This document shows, one piece after another, positions 8,265 to 15,984 of a stretch of DNA of 64,000 nt. A program made the translations under genes and the position numbers. Positions within the stretch are counted from its first letter, which is position 1. Each line of letters starts with the position of its first letter. Source of the DNA: an uncultured Coriobacteriaceae bacterium. Its GTDB lineage: Bacteria; Actinomycetota; Coriobacteriia; Coriobacteriales; Coriobacteriaceae. Where the stretch lies: positions 1 through 64,000 of the forward strand of contig CASFXG010000023.1 of NCBI GenBank assembly GCA_949298635.1. The letters run 5' to 3'. The notes beneath the pieces were generated by a model. That model saw only the letters and a program-made list of their open reading frames with translations, did not search any database and had not been told where the DNA came from.

Positions 8265-9087
8265 GCTTCCGAACGGCACCACGGGCTACAAGCTCACTAA
8301 GGCCGACTTCCAGCAGATCAACCGTCGTAACCTCGTCGGTTTCCAGGCTGGCTGGAACTACGAGCGTATGCAGCACTCCGGTTACCTGTGGATCATCCTT
8401 CCGCAGCTCCGTAAGATCTACGGGGACAACACCGAAGAGCTGAAGCTCGCCGCGCGCACCCACTGCGCTCCGTTCTTCAACACCTCGAACTTCCTCAACA
8501 CGATCATCACCGGTATCGACCTGGCGATCGAGGAGGAAGAGGGCATCCAGAGCCTCGAGACCGTCGCTTCCCTGAAGACCGGCCTCATGGGCCCGCTCGC
8601 CTCCATCGGCGACTCCATCTTCGGCTCGCTGCTGCCCACCATCTTCGGTGCCCTGGCCGCTAACATGGCCTCCCAGGGCAACCCGCTCGGCATCTTCATC
8701 TGGATCGCCGTGAACGTCGTGGTCGACTGGTTCCGCTGCAAGCAGACCTACATCGCCTACGACCAGGGCATGAAGCTCGTCACCACGATGAGCGACCAGC
8801 TCAACGCCATCACCGACGCCGCTACCGTCATGGGCGTGTTCATGGTGGGCGCCCTCGTGTCCACCAACGTCGGCATCGTGATCTCCGCCCCCATCGACCT
8901 GGGCGGCGTCACCGTCGACCTGCAGCACATCTGCAACATGATCTGCCCGAAGCTCGTGCCCGCGGCCCTCGTCGGCTTCGTGTACTGGCTCCTCGGCAAG
9001 AAGGGCATGACCTCGACGAAGGCGATCTTCATCGTCCTCATCCTGGCCATCATCCTCGGCGGCCTCGGCTGGATCGCCAAGGGCTAA
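8254..9087 (+). CDS. PTS mannose-family component IID
   Basis: 277-aa membrane partner of IIC. Family blocks are FNYERMQ-like GWNYERMQHSGYLW near the N-terminus, EEEEGIQSLETVASLKTGLMGPLA in the middle (given by start residue, about 87) and a hydrophobic C-terminal helix. I chose the ATG at 8254 because GGAAGGAG ends 9 nt upstream; the ATG at 8245 abuts that site. It overlaps the IIC end by 11 nt, implying coupled translation. A hairpin follows at 9163-9228, so IIB-IIC-IID may end a transcript here. Confidence 0.92.
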   Translation: MSSKLPNGTTGYKLTKADFQQINRRNLVGFQAGWNYERMQHSGYLWIILPQLRKIYGDNTEELKLAARTHCAPFFNTSNFLNTIITGIDLAIEEEEGIQSLETVASLKTGLMGPLASIGDSIFGSLLPTIFGALAANMASQGNPLGIFIWIAVNVVVDWFRCKQTYIAYDQGMKLVTTMSDQLNAITDAATVMGVFMVGALVSTNVGIVISAPIDLGGVTVDLQHICNMICPKLVPAALVGFVYWLLGKKGMTSTKAIFIVLILAIILGGLGWIAKG

Positions 9088-9162
9088 GGAGCAAGATCCT
9101 CGCGACTGCGGTGCCCGGGTTTCCGGGCGCCGTGGCCGCGGCTCGCTCCTCGTGAGTCGCAA

Positions 9163-9228
9163 ACGGGCGCGTTCCTCAAGGCGGGCTTTTGCTTCGCCAC
9201 GTTCTCCCAGAGGTGTGCGCCCGTTTTT
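9163..9228 (+). terminator. Terminator-like hairpin after IID
   Basis: ACGGGCGC (9163-9170) pairs with GCGCCCGT (9217-9224) followed by four further T residues. The 46-nt loop can form a smaller GGCGGGC/GCTTCGCC stem. A long-loop terminator is plausible and would separate IIBCD from the downstream genes. Confidence 0.5.
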
Positions 9229-9295
9229 CGCTATCATGGCTCAGTGCCAGATAGTTTTGCGCGGAAGCGCATGAAGGTAAGGGAAGGTATTCATC

Positions 9296-10018
9296 GTGAG
9301 AATCGAAGTCATCATCTTCGTCGTGTTTCTCATCGTCTACTTCGTGGCTACGCTGTTACTGCGGCGTTACTACGAGATGAAGATTCACATGCTGTTCGTG
9401 ACCGGCCTGCTCGATGATTGCTTCGATACGCTGAACAAGTTCCTTCCCAGGATTCTGTTCCCCACATACGAACAATATCTCTGGCGCTTTCGGGTGCACG
9501 ATGCACGCGACGAGCGCGAGATGGCGACACGCATGATCGAGCTCATGCTGCGCATGCGGTCGTCCAAGAAGCGCCATGCAGAGATCGTTGCACTGGCGTT
9601 CAACTACTATGTCTCCATTGAGGATAAGAAGCGCGCTAAAGAGTTGCTTGATGAAGCCAAGGGCGTGTGCGACAAGAATGTGGTCAAGGATTGCCAGCTC
9701 ACCTATGACATCATGCTCGGCAACCGCCACGATTGCATTGAGGAGATGGAAGCGCTCCTCGACCGTGCTGATCCGCCGTTGCGTGCGAAGCTCTACAAGC
9801 TCATCGCGAAGCAGTATCGCAACGCCGGCAACAAGAAGCAGGCTCAGTACTACGATGGCCTGCTTGTCCAGCTTATCAAAGAGAATTCCATGCCCGAGCC
9901 CCCGAAGGTGGCTCAGGCCAAACGGGAGGCTGCCGCGCAGGGCTCAGACGCACCTGCGGATTCCGGTCAACCCGATACCGAACATGATGCTGCCGAGACG
10001 CCGGAGGCGGATGCCTAA
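9296..10018 (+). CDS. Membrane-anchored protein of unknown function, inside the PTS locus
   Basis: 240 aa starting at GTG (9296) with GGGAAGG 8 nt upstream. Residues about 4-22 form one hydrophobic helix, followed by positive charge (RR), so the bulk is probably cytoplasmic. The middle (about residues 60-190) is charged and helical, with TPR-like spacing of paired helices such as AELLDEAKG-like KRAKELLDEAKG and ALLDRADPPLRAKLYKLIAKQY. The last 40 residues are acidic and low-complexity. It lies between IID and IIA, an odd position for a non-PTS gene. I do not recognise the family; it could be an unrelated insertion or a membrane scaffold. Confidence 0.75.
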   Translation: MRIEVIIFVVFLIVYFVATLLLRRYYEMKIHMLFVTGLLDDCFDTLNKFLPRILFPTYEQYLWRFRVHDARDEREMATRMIELMLRMRSSKKRHAEIVALAFNYYVSIEDKKRAKELLDEAKGVCDKNVVKDCQLTYDIMLGNRHDCIEEMEALLDRADPPLRAKLYKLIAKQYRNAGNKKQAQYYDGLLVQLIKENSMPEPPKVAQAKREAAAQGSDAPADSGQPDTEHDAAETPEADA

Positions 10019-10103
10019 GGCGGGCAGCATCGGCATCATGCCGAAAGGAGGGTGTATGTGTCTTTCTCCTGCTTGCGAGGCTCTACACCCTTTTATTTCC
10101 CTC

Positions 10104-10131
10104 AGCTGGTAGTAACCAGTTACCACTAGCT
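10104..10131. promoter_or_regulatory. Operator palindrome upstream of IIA
   Basis: A 28-bp imperfect palindrome bounded by AGCT at both ends, with GTAAC/GTTAC around the centre (10117/10118). On the minus strand it contains CTGGTTACTACCAG, whose core differs at two positions from the sites at 4738 and 4776. It lies about 65 nt upstream of the IIA start, so it is a probable second binding site of the GntR regulator encoded just downstream. Confidence 0.6.
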
Positions 10132-10197
10132 GATCTGCGAGCAGGGCGGGTGTACCGCAGCAAAACCGAGTGTCAAAGCGAAGGAAAGGACACGAAG

Positions 10198-10623
10198 ATG
10201 ATTGGTTTCGTTCTCACTGGCCATGGAAACTTCTCGCTTGGTTTGAAGAGCGCCGTCGATATGGTCGCGGGCGATACGCCTGCGTTCAAGGCCGTTCCGT
10301 TCGATGGAACGAGCACCGACGCGTACGCCGCCGACCTGCGCGCGGCGATTTCCGAGCTGCATGAGGAGTGCGATGGCGTCGTGGTGTTCTGCGACCTTCT
10401 GGGCGGCACTCCGTTCAACCAGGCCATGCTCGCTTCGCAGGTGCTCGGCAACGTCGAGGTTGTCGCCGGCGTGAACCTGCCCATGCTCATCGAGCTCATC
10501 GTCATGCGCGGAGCCTACGCCACCGCCGAGGATACGGCCGAAGCCGCGGTGACGGTCGGCCAGGCGGGCGTCACCCATAAGAAGCTTGAGCCCATGGGGG
10601 ACGACGAAGACGACGAGATGTAA
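10198..10623 (+). CDS. PTS mannose-family component IIA
   Basis: 141-aa cytoplasmic phosphocarrier receiving phosphate from HPr. The active-site His9 is in GFVLTGHGNFSLGL, and the FCDLLGGTPFNQA block is typical of the ManX IIA fold. The ATG at 10198 has GAAGGAAAGGA upstream; upstream in-frame starts are not needed. It lies apart from IIBCD, behind the unknown gene at 9296 and its own operator, and begins the IIA-gntR-agaS-nagA stretch. Confidence 0.92.
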   Translation: MIGFVLTGHGNFSLGLKSAVDMVAGDTPAFKAVPFDGTSTDAYAADLRAAISELHEECDGVVVFCDLLGGTPFNQAMLASQVLGNVEVVAGVNLPMLIELIVMRGAYATAEDTAEAAVTVGQAGVTHKKLEPMGDDEDDEM

Positions 10624-10716
10624 GCGGCATCTGCTGAGACGCGGCGGGCGGTGCTGCATGCCTTGGGCGGTAGCGCCTGAGGTATCGGCCGCCGCCCGCC
10701 GAGGCGCACCTGCACG

Positions 10717-10735
10717 ATACCGGAGTTCGGTATCT
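10717..10735. promoter_or_regulatory. Palindrome upstream of the gntR gene
   Basis: GATACCG (10717-10723) and CGGTATC (10729-10735) form a 7-bp-arm inverted repeat with a 5-nt centre, 50 nt upstream of the regulator start. It could be an autoregulatory site or a short hairpin ending the IIA transcript. It does not match the TGGT-N4-ACCA motif seen elsewhere. Confidence 0.35.
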
Positions 10736-10785
10736 TGGTGCTCGGGAACGAAGAGCGCGAGATTGCGTGTGAAGGAGGCGATTCC

Positions 10786-11517
10786 ATGGCGGTAACGATG
10801 CGACGCCAGCCGCTCTACGACCAGCTGGTCGATATCCTATCCGAGAAGATCGAGTACGAATACCGTCCGGGTGACCTCATGCCCTCCGAACGCGAGCTTT
10901 CCGAGCGCTACGGGCTTTCGCGCACGACGGTTCGCCTTGCCCTGCAGGAGCTTGAGCAGCTTGGGCTCGTGGTTCGCCAGCACGGCCGTGGCACGTTCGT
11001 TGCGGATCGCTCCGCACAGACCACGAACCTCATGCAGTCGTACAGCTTCACCGAGCAGATGCGTGAGATGGGGCGCGTTCCCCACACGACGATCCTTGAG
11101 TTCAGCGAGATTCTCGCCGATGCGAATCTCGCAGACCACTTGGGCGTTCGCGAGGGAGACAAGCTCTTCAAGCTCAAGCGCCTGCGTTCTGCAGACGGCA
11201 CCCCGATGATGGTTGAGCGTACCTACCTGCCCATGCGCAAGTTCCTCACGCTCAAGCGTCCGCTTTTGGAGAACATGCCGCTCTACGAGATCATCGAAGG
11301 GGTCTATCACGAGAAGATCAAGGTGGCGGAGGAGGAATTCTTCGCGAGCATTGCTCGCGTCGCCGATGCCCACCTGCTGGATATCAACGAGGGTGCGCCG
11401 GTGCTCGACCTCGTCCGCACCACGTATAACGCGAGCAACGAGATCGTGGAGTATACGCTCTCTGTTGCCCGCGCCGACCAGTTCAAGTACAAGGTCTACC
11501 ACCGTCGCGGTGAGTAG
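10786..11517 (+). CDS. GntR-family (HutC/UTRA) transcriptional regulator
   Basis: 243 aa. The N-terminal winged helix-turn-helix (about residues 8-75) has the GntR signature PSERELSERYGLSRTTVRLA and the wing GRGTFVA. From about residue 95 to the end is a UTRA effector domain of the kind that binds phosphosugars in NagR/YvoA-like proteins. The ATG at 10786 has GAAGGAGG 7 nt upstream. Lying between IIA and agaS, it is the obvious local regulator. TGGT-N4-ACCA sites upstream of GH35 and IIA are candidate operators, and a hexosamine-6-phosphate effector is likely by family analogy. Confidence 0.92.
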   Translation: MAVTMRRQPLYDQLVDILSEKIEYEYRPGDLMPSERELSERYGLSRTTVRLALQELEQLGLVVRQHGRGTFVADRSAQTTNLMQSYSFTEQMREMGRVPHTTILEFSEILADANLADHLGVREGDKLFKLKRLRSADGTPMMVERTYLPMRKFLTLKRPLLENMPLYEIIEGVYHEKIKVAEEEFFASIARVADAHLLDINEGAPVLDLVRTTYNASNEIVEYTLSVARADQFKYKVYHRRGE

Positions 11518-11563
11518 ATGACATGCGAGCGGCGTTGCCGCACACAGAAGAAGGGTAGCTATC

Positions 11564-12727
11564 ATGTTCGAGAAAAACTTGGAGGAGCTGAAGGCGCTCG
11601 GTGCCGACATCACCACCGCCGAGATCAAGCAGCAGCCCGAGCTCTGGGAGGACACCTTCCAGATCTATACCGATAACAAGGATGCCATCGAGGCGTTTCT
11701 CGCTGCGGCGAACGGTATGGCCGAGGGACGTACGTCGGTGATCTTCACCGGTGCCGGCACGTCCGATTACGTTGGCGACACGGTTGCCCCGTACCTGCGC
11801 CATGCGGGCGATACGGCGACCTACGACTTCAAGCCCATTGCCACCACGGACATCGTCTCCGCTCCGCGCGACTTCCTCTGCCCCGACGAGCCCACGATCC
11901 TCGTGTCTTTCGCGCGTTCCGGCAACAGCCCCGAGAGCCTGGCTGCCGTCGAGGTTGCGAAGAAGTTCGTGAAGAACATCAAGTTCCTGAACATCACCTG
12001 TGCGCCCGAAGGCAAGCTCGCCGTGGAGAGCGCCGATGACCCGGACGCGCTCACGCTGCTCATCCCGCGCGCAAACGACAAGGGCTTCGCCATGACCGGC
12101 AGCTACAGCTGCATGTCGCTGCTCACCACGCTCATCTTCGACACCACTTCCGACGAGCAGAAGCTCGCCTGGGTGCGCGAAGCCGCGAAGATGGGCCGCG
12201 AGGTCGTCGAGCGCGAGGATGAGGTTGCTGCCTTCCTGGCTGGCGACTTCAACCGCGTGACGTATCTGGGCTCCGGCTCCTTTGTGGGTCTTGCCCAGGA
12301 GGCTCAACTCAAGATTCTCGAGCTCGCCCACGGTCTCGTCGCCACCTCGTGGGATAGCTGCATGGGGTATCGCCATGGGCCGAAGAGCTTCGTGGACGAC
12401 AAGACGCTCGTGTTCGTGTTCGTGAACAACGACGAGTACACCCGCCAGTACGACCTCGACATCCTGAACGAGATCGGTGGCGACAAGATCGCTCAGAAGA
12501 CCATCGCCGTCCAGCAGGATGCCGGCGAGCTCTTCAGCGGTGAGGCGTTCACGTTCTCCGGCTCCGAGGCGCTTCCCGAGGCGTATCTCGCCCTGCCGTT
12601 CGTCATGGTCGCGCAGGCCGTGTCGCTCCTCAACTCCGTGCGCGTGGGCAACACGCCCGATACGCCGAGCCCCACCGGCACGGTGAACCGCGTGGTGAAG
12701 GGTGTCACCATCCATCCGTTCAACTAA
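11564..12727 (+). CDS. agaS: AgaS-type SIS deaminase/isomerase (galactosamine-6-P to tagatose-6-P)
   Basis: 387-aa protein with two SIS sugar-phosphate isomerase domains. The first has FTGAGTSDYVGDTVAP (near residue 61) and FARSGNSPES (about 115-124); a conserved AgaS block TSWDSCMGYRHGPKSF follows near residue 262. The family deaminates and isomerises galactosamine-6-phosphate to tagatose-6-phosphate. The context is complete: a deacetylase downstream can supply the substrate and a PfkB kinase plus class II aldolase can use the product. GAAGGG precedes the ATG. Confidence 0.9.
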   Translation: MFEKNLEELKALGADITTAEIKQQPELWEDTFQIYTDNKDAIEAFLAAANGMAEGRTSVIFTGAGTSDYVGDTVAPYLRHAGDTATYDFKPIATTDIVSAPRDFLCPDEPTILVSFARSGNSPESLAAVEVAKKFVKNIKFLNITCAPEGKLAVESADDPDALTLLIPRANDKGFAMTGSYSCMSLLTTLIFDTTSDEQKLAWVREAAKMGREVVEREDEVAAFLAGDFNRVTYLGSGSFVGLAQEAQLKILELAHGLVATSWDSCMGYRHGPKSFVDDKTLVFVFVNNDEYTRQYDLDILNEIGGDKIAQKTIAVQQDAGELFSGEAFTFSGSEALPEAYLALPFVMVAQAVSLLNSVRVGNTPDTPSPTGTVNRVVKGVTIHPFN

Positions 12728-12732
12728 CCTGA

Positions 12733-12834
12733 CGGCCTTCCCAGGCACCGCACCTTCGCCTTCAAGCCGGCGGGCATGGCCCCAAGGCCTATGCCCTTGG
12801 CTTTCAGGCGAATCTGCGGCACCTGGGAAGGCCG
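12733..12834. repeat. 102-bp palindrome, ATGGCCC/AGGCCTAT family, copy 1
   Basis: A long imperfect inverted repeat filling the agaS-nagA gap. Outer arms CGGCCTTCCCAGG (12733-12745) and CCTGGGAAGGCCG (12822-12834) pair perfectly, and the apex at 12772-12796 contains ATGGCCCCAAGGCCTAT. The same apex occurs at 39747-39771 and 39842-39863. Copy 3 also shares the 16-nt right-arm block AATCTGCGGCACCTGG. It could reduce or process the transcript between agaS and nagA. Confidence 0.85.
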
Positions 12835-12892
12835 CGGTAAGACTCCGGCAACGGATCTCAGAGTTCCACTGCGGTATTGGAAGGAGTTTGCT

Positions 12893-14056
12893 ATGAAGTT
12901 CGCCATCTCTGCCGACCGCTTCGTGCTTCCTGGCGCGACCATGCAGGGCGGCTACCTCACCATCGAGGACGGCGTGTTCGGCGCGTGGTCTGCCGAGGCG
13001 CCTGAGTGCGACATCGTCGAATATCCGGGTGCAACGGTCGCTCCCGGCCTCGTGGACACGCACATCCACGGTTTCTATAACCACGCCACCACCGACCGCA
13101 CGGCGGAGAGCATCAACATCTCGAGCGAGGCGCTCGCGCGTCGCGGCACCACCACGTGGCTGCCCACGACGTTCACCGAGTCCGTCGAGGAGATCGAAGG
13201 CTCCTGCAAGGCAATTGCCGAGGCGGACGAGGCCCGCGGCGAAGACTTCGTGGGTGCCCGCATTGGCGGCATCTATCTTGAGGGACCGTTCTTCACCATG
13301 AAGCACGTGGGCGCCCAGAACCCCAAGTACCTCATTGAGCCGAGCGTCGAGGTATTTGAGCGCTGGCAGGAGGCCGCGGGTGGCCGCATCGTGAAGAGCG
13401 CGCTCGCCGCCGAACGCGAGAGCTCTCCTGCCTACTGCGCCGCCCTGGACAAGCTGGGCGTCGTGATGAGCATCGGCCACTCCGATGCGACCTATGACGA
13501 GGCTCTCGCTGCGGTGAACGCCGGCGCGAGCTGCTTCGTGCACACTTACAACGGCCAGCGCGGCCTGCATCATCGCGACCCGGGCGTGGTGGGCGCCGCT
13601 ATGACGACGACCAACACGTATGCCGAGATCATCTGCGACGGCCGTCATGTGACGCCCGCTGCCATCAAGGCGCTGCTGACCGCCAAGGGCTGGGAGCACA
13701 CGGTGCTCATCACCGACTGCCTGGGCTGCGGCGGCATGCCCGAGGGCGAGTACATGTCGGGTGGCCTGCCCGTGGTCATGAAGGGCGGCCTGTGCTACCT
13801 CTTGAACGAGGACGGCACCACCGGCTCCATCGCCGGCTCTGTCCTCACGCTCGCCGAAGGCGTGAAGAACATGGTCGACTGGCAGCTCGTGACCGCTGAG
13901 CAGGCCATCCGCATGGCATCCGAGGTTCCCGCGCGCTCGGCGCACATCGACGACGTCTGCGGCTACATCAAGCCCGGCCGCAACGCCGACCTCACGATCT
14001 TCAACGCCGACCTCACGCTTGCCGCGACGTACGTTGGCGGCACGAAGGTCGCCTAG
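12893..14056 (+). CDS. nagA: N-acetylhexosamine-6-phosphate deacetylase (NagA/AgaA)
   Basis: 387-aa amidohydrolase-fold enzyme removing acetate from GlcNAc-6-P or GalNAc-6-P. The metal and catalytic set is intact: His57 and His59 in PGLVDTHIHGF, Glu130 in GIYLEGPFF, His196 in SIGHSDAT, His217 in FVHTYNGQRG and Asp275 in LITDCLG. The ATG at 12893 has GGAAGGAG upstream. Sequence cannot separate NagA from AgaA; placement beside agaS favours GalNAc-6-P, although nagB elsewhere in the window could also use a GlcNAc-6-P product. Confidence 0.93.
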   Translation: MKFAISADRFVLPGATMQGGYLTIEDGVFGAWSAEAPECDIVEYPGATVAPGLVDTHIHGFYNHATTDRTAESINISSEALARRGTTTWLPTTFTESVEEIEGSCKAIAEADEARGEDFVGARIGGIYLEGPFFTMKHVGAQNPKYLIEPSVEVFERWQEAAGGRIVKSALAAERESSPAYCAALDKLGVVMSIGHSDATYDEALAAVNAGASCFVHTYNGQRGLHHRDPGVVGAAMTTTNTYAEIICDGRHVTPAAIKALLTAKGWEHTVLITDCLGCGGMPEGEYMSGGLPVVMKGGLCYLLNEDGTTGSIAGSVLTLAEGVKNMVDWQLVTAEQAIRMASEVPARSAHIDDVCGYIKPGRNADLTIFNADLTLAATYVGGTKVA

Positions 14057-14062
14057 CTGAAA

Positions 14063-14146
14063 ATGGGTTGGTTGGGGACGTGTTCCTTCCAACCCATGTC
14101 TTCTGACCAATGTTGCCTGCCTGCTTTCGGCAGGCCTGGCAACATT
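14063..14146. repeat. Two hairpins between nagA and the SIS gene
   Basis: Hairpin 1: ATGGGTTGG (14063-14071) with CCAACCCAT (14089-14097) around a loop containing TTGGGGACGTGTTCC, the core shared with the palindromes at 3272 and 47046. Hairpin 2: AATGTTGCC (14109-14117) with GGCAACATT (14138-14146) plus an inner GCCTGC/GGCAGGC stem. Neither is followed by a T-run. Confidence 0.65.
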
Positions 14147-14180
14147 CCCGCCCAAGGAGCAAATTCCGTAAGGAGGAACC

Positions 14181-14894
14181 GTGCTCAAGACAGCTGAGCG
14201 CTTCAAAGCAGAGATTCTTCGCCGCCTCGACGAGGTGACGGAAGGCCAGGACGAGGCAATCCATGCTGCGGCCGTGATCTTCGCCGATACCATCGAGCGC
14301 GGCGGCATTATCCGCGCCTTCGGTTCTGGCCACAGCCATGCGAACGCCCTCGAGATCTGTGGGCGCGCGGGCGGCTACATCCAGACGAAGATCGTGCGTG
14401 AGCCGGCACTCGGCATCTACGAGATGCTCGACGGCGTGGGCGACCAGTTCTGGCTCAAGCTCGACGTGCGCGAAGAGGATTGCCTCGTGCTCATCTCGAA
14501 CTCCGGCCGTAACCCCTTGCCGGTGGAGCTCGCGATGCACGCGCAAGAGGCGGGGATTCCCGTGATCGCCGTGACGGCGCGCGAGGTCTCTGCCGCGGGC
14601 ACGTCGCGCAGCAAGACGGGCAAGCGCCTCTTCGAATGCGCCGACGTGGTGCTCGACAACAAGAGCACGTTCGGTGACGCGGCGCTCGAGGTCGAGGGTA
14701 TTGCCACCAAGGTGGGCGGCACCTCGCTCTACACCGGATGCCTCCTGCTCGATTGCGTCGTCATGGAGTCGCTCGACATCCTGCTCGAGCGCGGCGTGGT
14801 TCCGCCGCTCTACATGAGCGCGAACGTCGACGGCGGTCCGGAATTCAACCAGCGCCTGCTCGATCAGTTCAAAGATCGATTGGCCGAGTATTAA
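14181..14894 (+). CDS. SIS-domain protein of the UPF0309 type, probable phosphosugar isomerase
   Basis: 237 aa with one SIS domain: FGSGHSHANALEICGRAGG (about residues 47-65) and LISNSGRNPLPVE. This is a phosphosugar-binding fold related to GmhA and MurQ. Members occur beside PTS and amino-sugar genes but their reaction is generally unassigned. It starts at GTG (14181) behind AGGAGG. Between nagA and the PfkB kinase it could epimerise or isomerise an amino-sugar phosphate; I can only support sugar-phosphate binding. Confidence 0.8.
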   Translation: MLKTAERFKAEILRRLDEVTEGQDEAIHAAAVIFADTIERGGIIRAFGSGHSHANALEICGRAGGYIQTKIVREPALGIYEMLDGVGDQFWLKLDVREEDCLVLISNSGRNPLPVELAMHAQEAGIPVIAVTAREVSAAGTSRSKTGKRLFECADVVLDNKSTFGDAALEVEGIATKVGGTSLYTGCLLLDCVVMESLDILLERGVVPPLYMSANVDGGPEFNQRLLDQFKDRLAEY

Positions 14895-14951
14895 ACTCGC
14901 GGCGAGCTCCGTTGCGGCGTGAGCTCGCGGCGTTTCAGAAAGGGAGGGCGC

Positions 14952-15887
14952 ATGATTCTTACCGTGACCATGAACCCGTCGATCGATACGCGTTACGAGG
15001 TCGAACACCTTGTGGTCGATGACGTGAACCGCGTGACACCGCAGAAGACCGCGGGCGGCAAGGGGCTCAACGTGAGCCGCGTGCTCGTGCAGCTGGGTGA
15101 CGACGTGGTGGCAACCGGCCTCTTGGGCGGGCATTCCGGTGCGTACCTGGGCGACCTCATGGACGCCGACGGCATTCCGCACCGCTTTACGCCGATTGCG
15201 GGCGAGAGCCGCACTTGCATCGCGCTTCTGCACGACGGGAACCAGACCGAGCTCTTGGAGAGCGGCCCTACGGTGAGCGAAGAGGAGCTCGAGGCGTTCC
15301 TCACGAACTATGCCGACCTCGTGCAGCAGGCCGATTGTGTGACCATCTCGGGTAGCCTTCCCAAGGGCGTCCCGGCGGATTGCTACGCCGGCATGGTGAA
15401 GACCGCGGTCGATGCCGGTAAGCCGGTGCTGCTCGACACCTCGGGCGCTGCGCTCGACGCCGCGCTCGCAGCTCCGGTGAAGCCTACGCTCGTAAAGCCC
15501 AACCTCACGGAGATTAACGGGCTTCTGGGCACGTCGTTCACCCCAGATGACCTCCCGGCGCTTCAGCAGGAGCTTGAGGCGGACGAGCGGTTTGCGGGCA
15601 TCTCGTGGGTCGTCGTGACCATGGGAGCTGCCGGTGCGGTCGCCTTCCATGAGGGAGCGCGCTACCGTGTGGTCGCCCCGCGTATCGAATGCGTGAACGC
15701 TACCGGTTCGGGCGACTCGACCATCGCGGGTTTCGCACATGCCATCGCCGCCGGCGCGAGTGACGAAGAGGTGCTCCGTTGCGGCAATACGTGCGGCACG
15801 CTCAACGCCATGGATCCTCAGACGGGTCATCTGGTGATGGATGCCTGGGACGAGATCTATACCGCCATCGAAGTGACCAAAGCCTGA
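14952..15887 (+). CDS. PfkB-family 1-phosphofructokinase / tagatose-6-phosphate kinase
   Basis: 310-aa ribokinase-fold kinase of the FruK/LacC branch. Signature motifs are TAGGKGLNVSR (about residues 33-43) and the C-terminal ATP/anion-hole motif NATGSGDSTIAG with catalytic Asp255. The ATG at 14952 follows GGGAGGG. FruK and LacC are close homologues; location between agaS and a class II aldolase argues that tagatose-6-phosphate is phosphorylated to tagatose-1,6-bisphosphate. The stop codon lies inside the first palindrome of the next repeat cluster. Confidence 0.88.
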   Translation: MILTVTMNPSIDTRYEVEHLVVDDVNRVTPQKTAGGKGLNVSRVLVQLGDDVVATGLLGGHSGAYLGDLMDADGIPHRFTPIAGESRTCIALLHDGNQTELLESGPTVSEEELEAFLTNYADLVQQADCVTISGSLPKGVPADCYAGMVKTAVDAGKPVLLDTSGAALDAALAAPVKPTLVKPNLTEINGLLGTSFTPDDLPALQQELEADERFAGISWVVVTMGAAGAVAFHEGARYRVVAPRIECVNATGSGDSTIAGFAHAIAAGASDEEVLRCGNTCGTLNAMDPQTGHLVMDAWDEIYTAIEVTKA

Positions 15888-15963
15888 CATTGGGGACAGT
15901 CCCCAATGTCATGACATGTGGGACAGGTCTTAGCCTGCCAAAAGAGACAGTCCCTTTTGGCAG
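15885..15963. repeat. Two GGGGACAGTCCCC-type hairpins before the aldolase
   Basis: A perfect 27-bp inverted repeat (15885-15911; 13-bp arms, 1-nt centre) with core TTGGGGACAGTCCCCAA includes the kinase stop codon. A second hairpin (15935-15963) has arms CTGCCAAAAG/CTTTTGGCAG around GACAGTCC. Both carry the GACAGTCC core with unrelated outer stems, as in related hairpins elsewhere in the window. Confidence 0.75.
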
Positions 15964-15984
15964 ATACCAGAAAGGAGACACAAC

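Noticed and set aside
11483-14308. 941-codon open frame antisense to agaS and nagA
   Set aside because: It spans two well-supported genes and their intergenic palindrome. Its composition is typical of a shadow frame.
15885-15963. Kinase-aldolase hairpins as ordinary intrinsic terminators
   Set aside because: No T-run follows either stem, and the GACAGTCC core recurs elsewhere, so a dispersed repeat explains them better.
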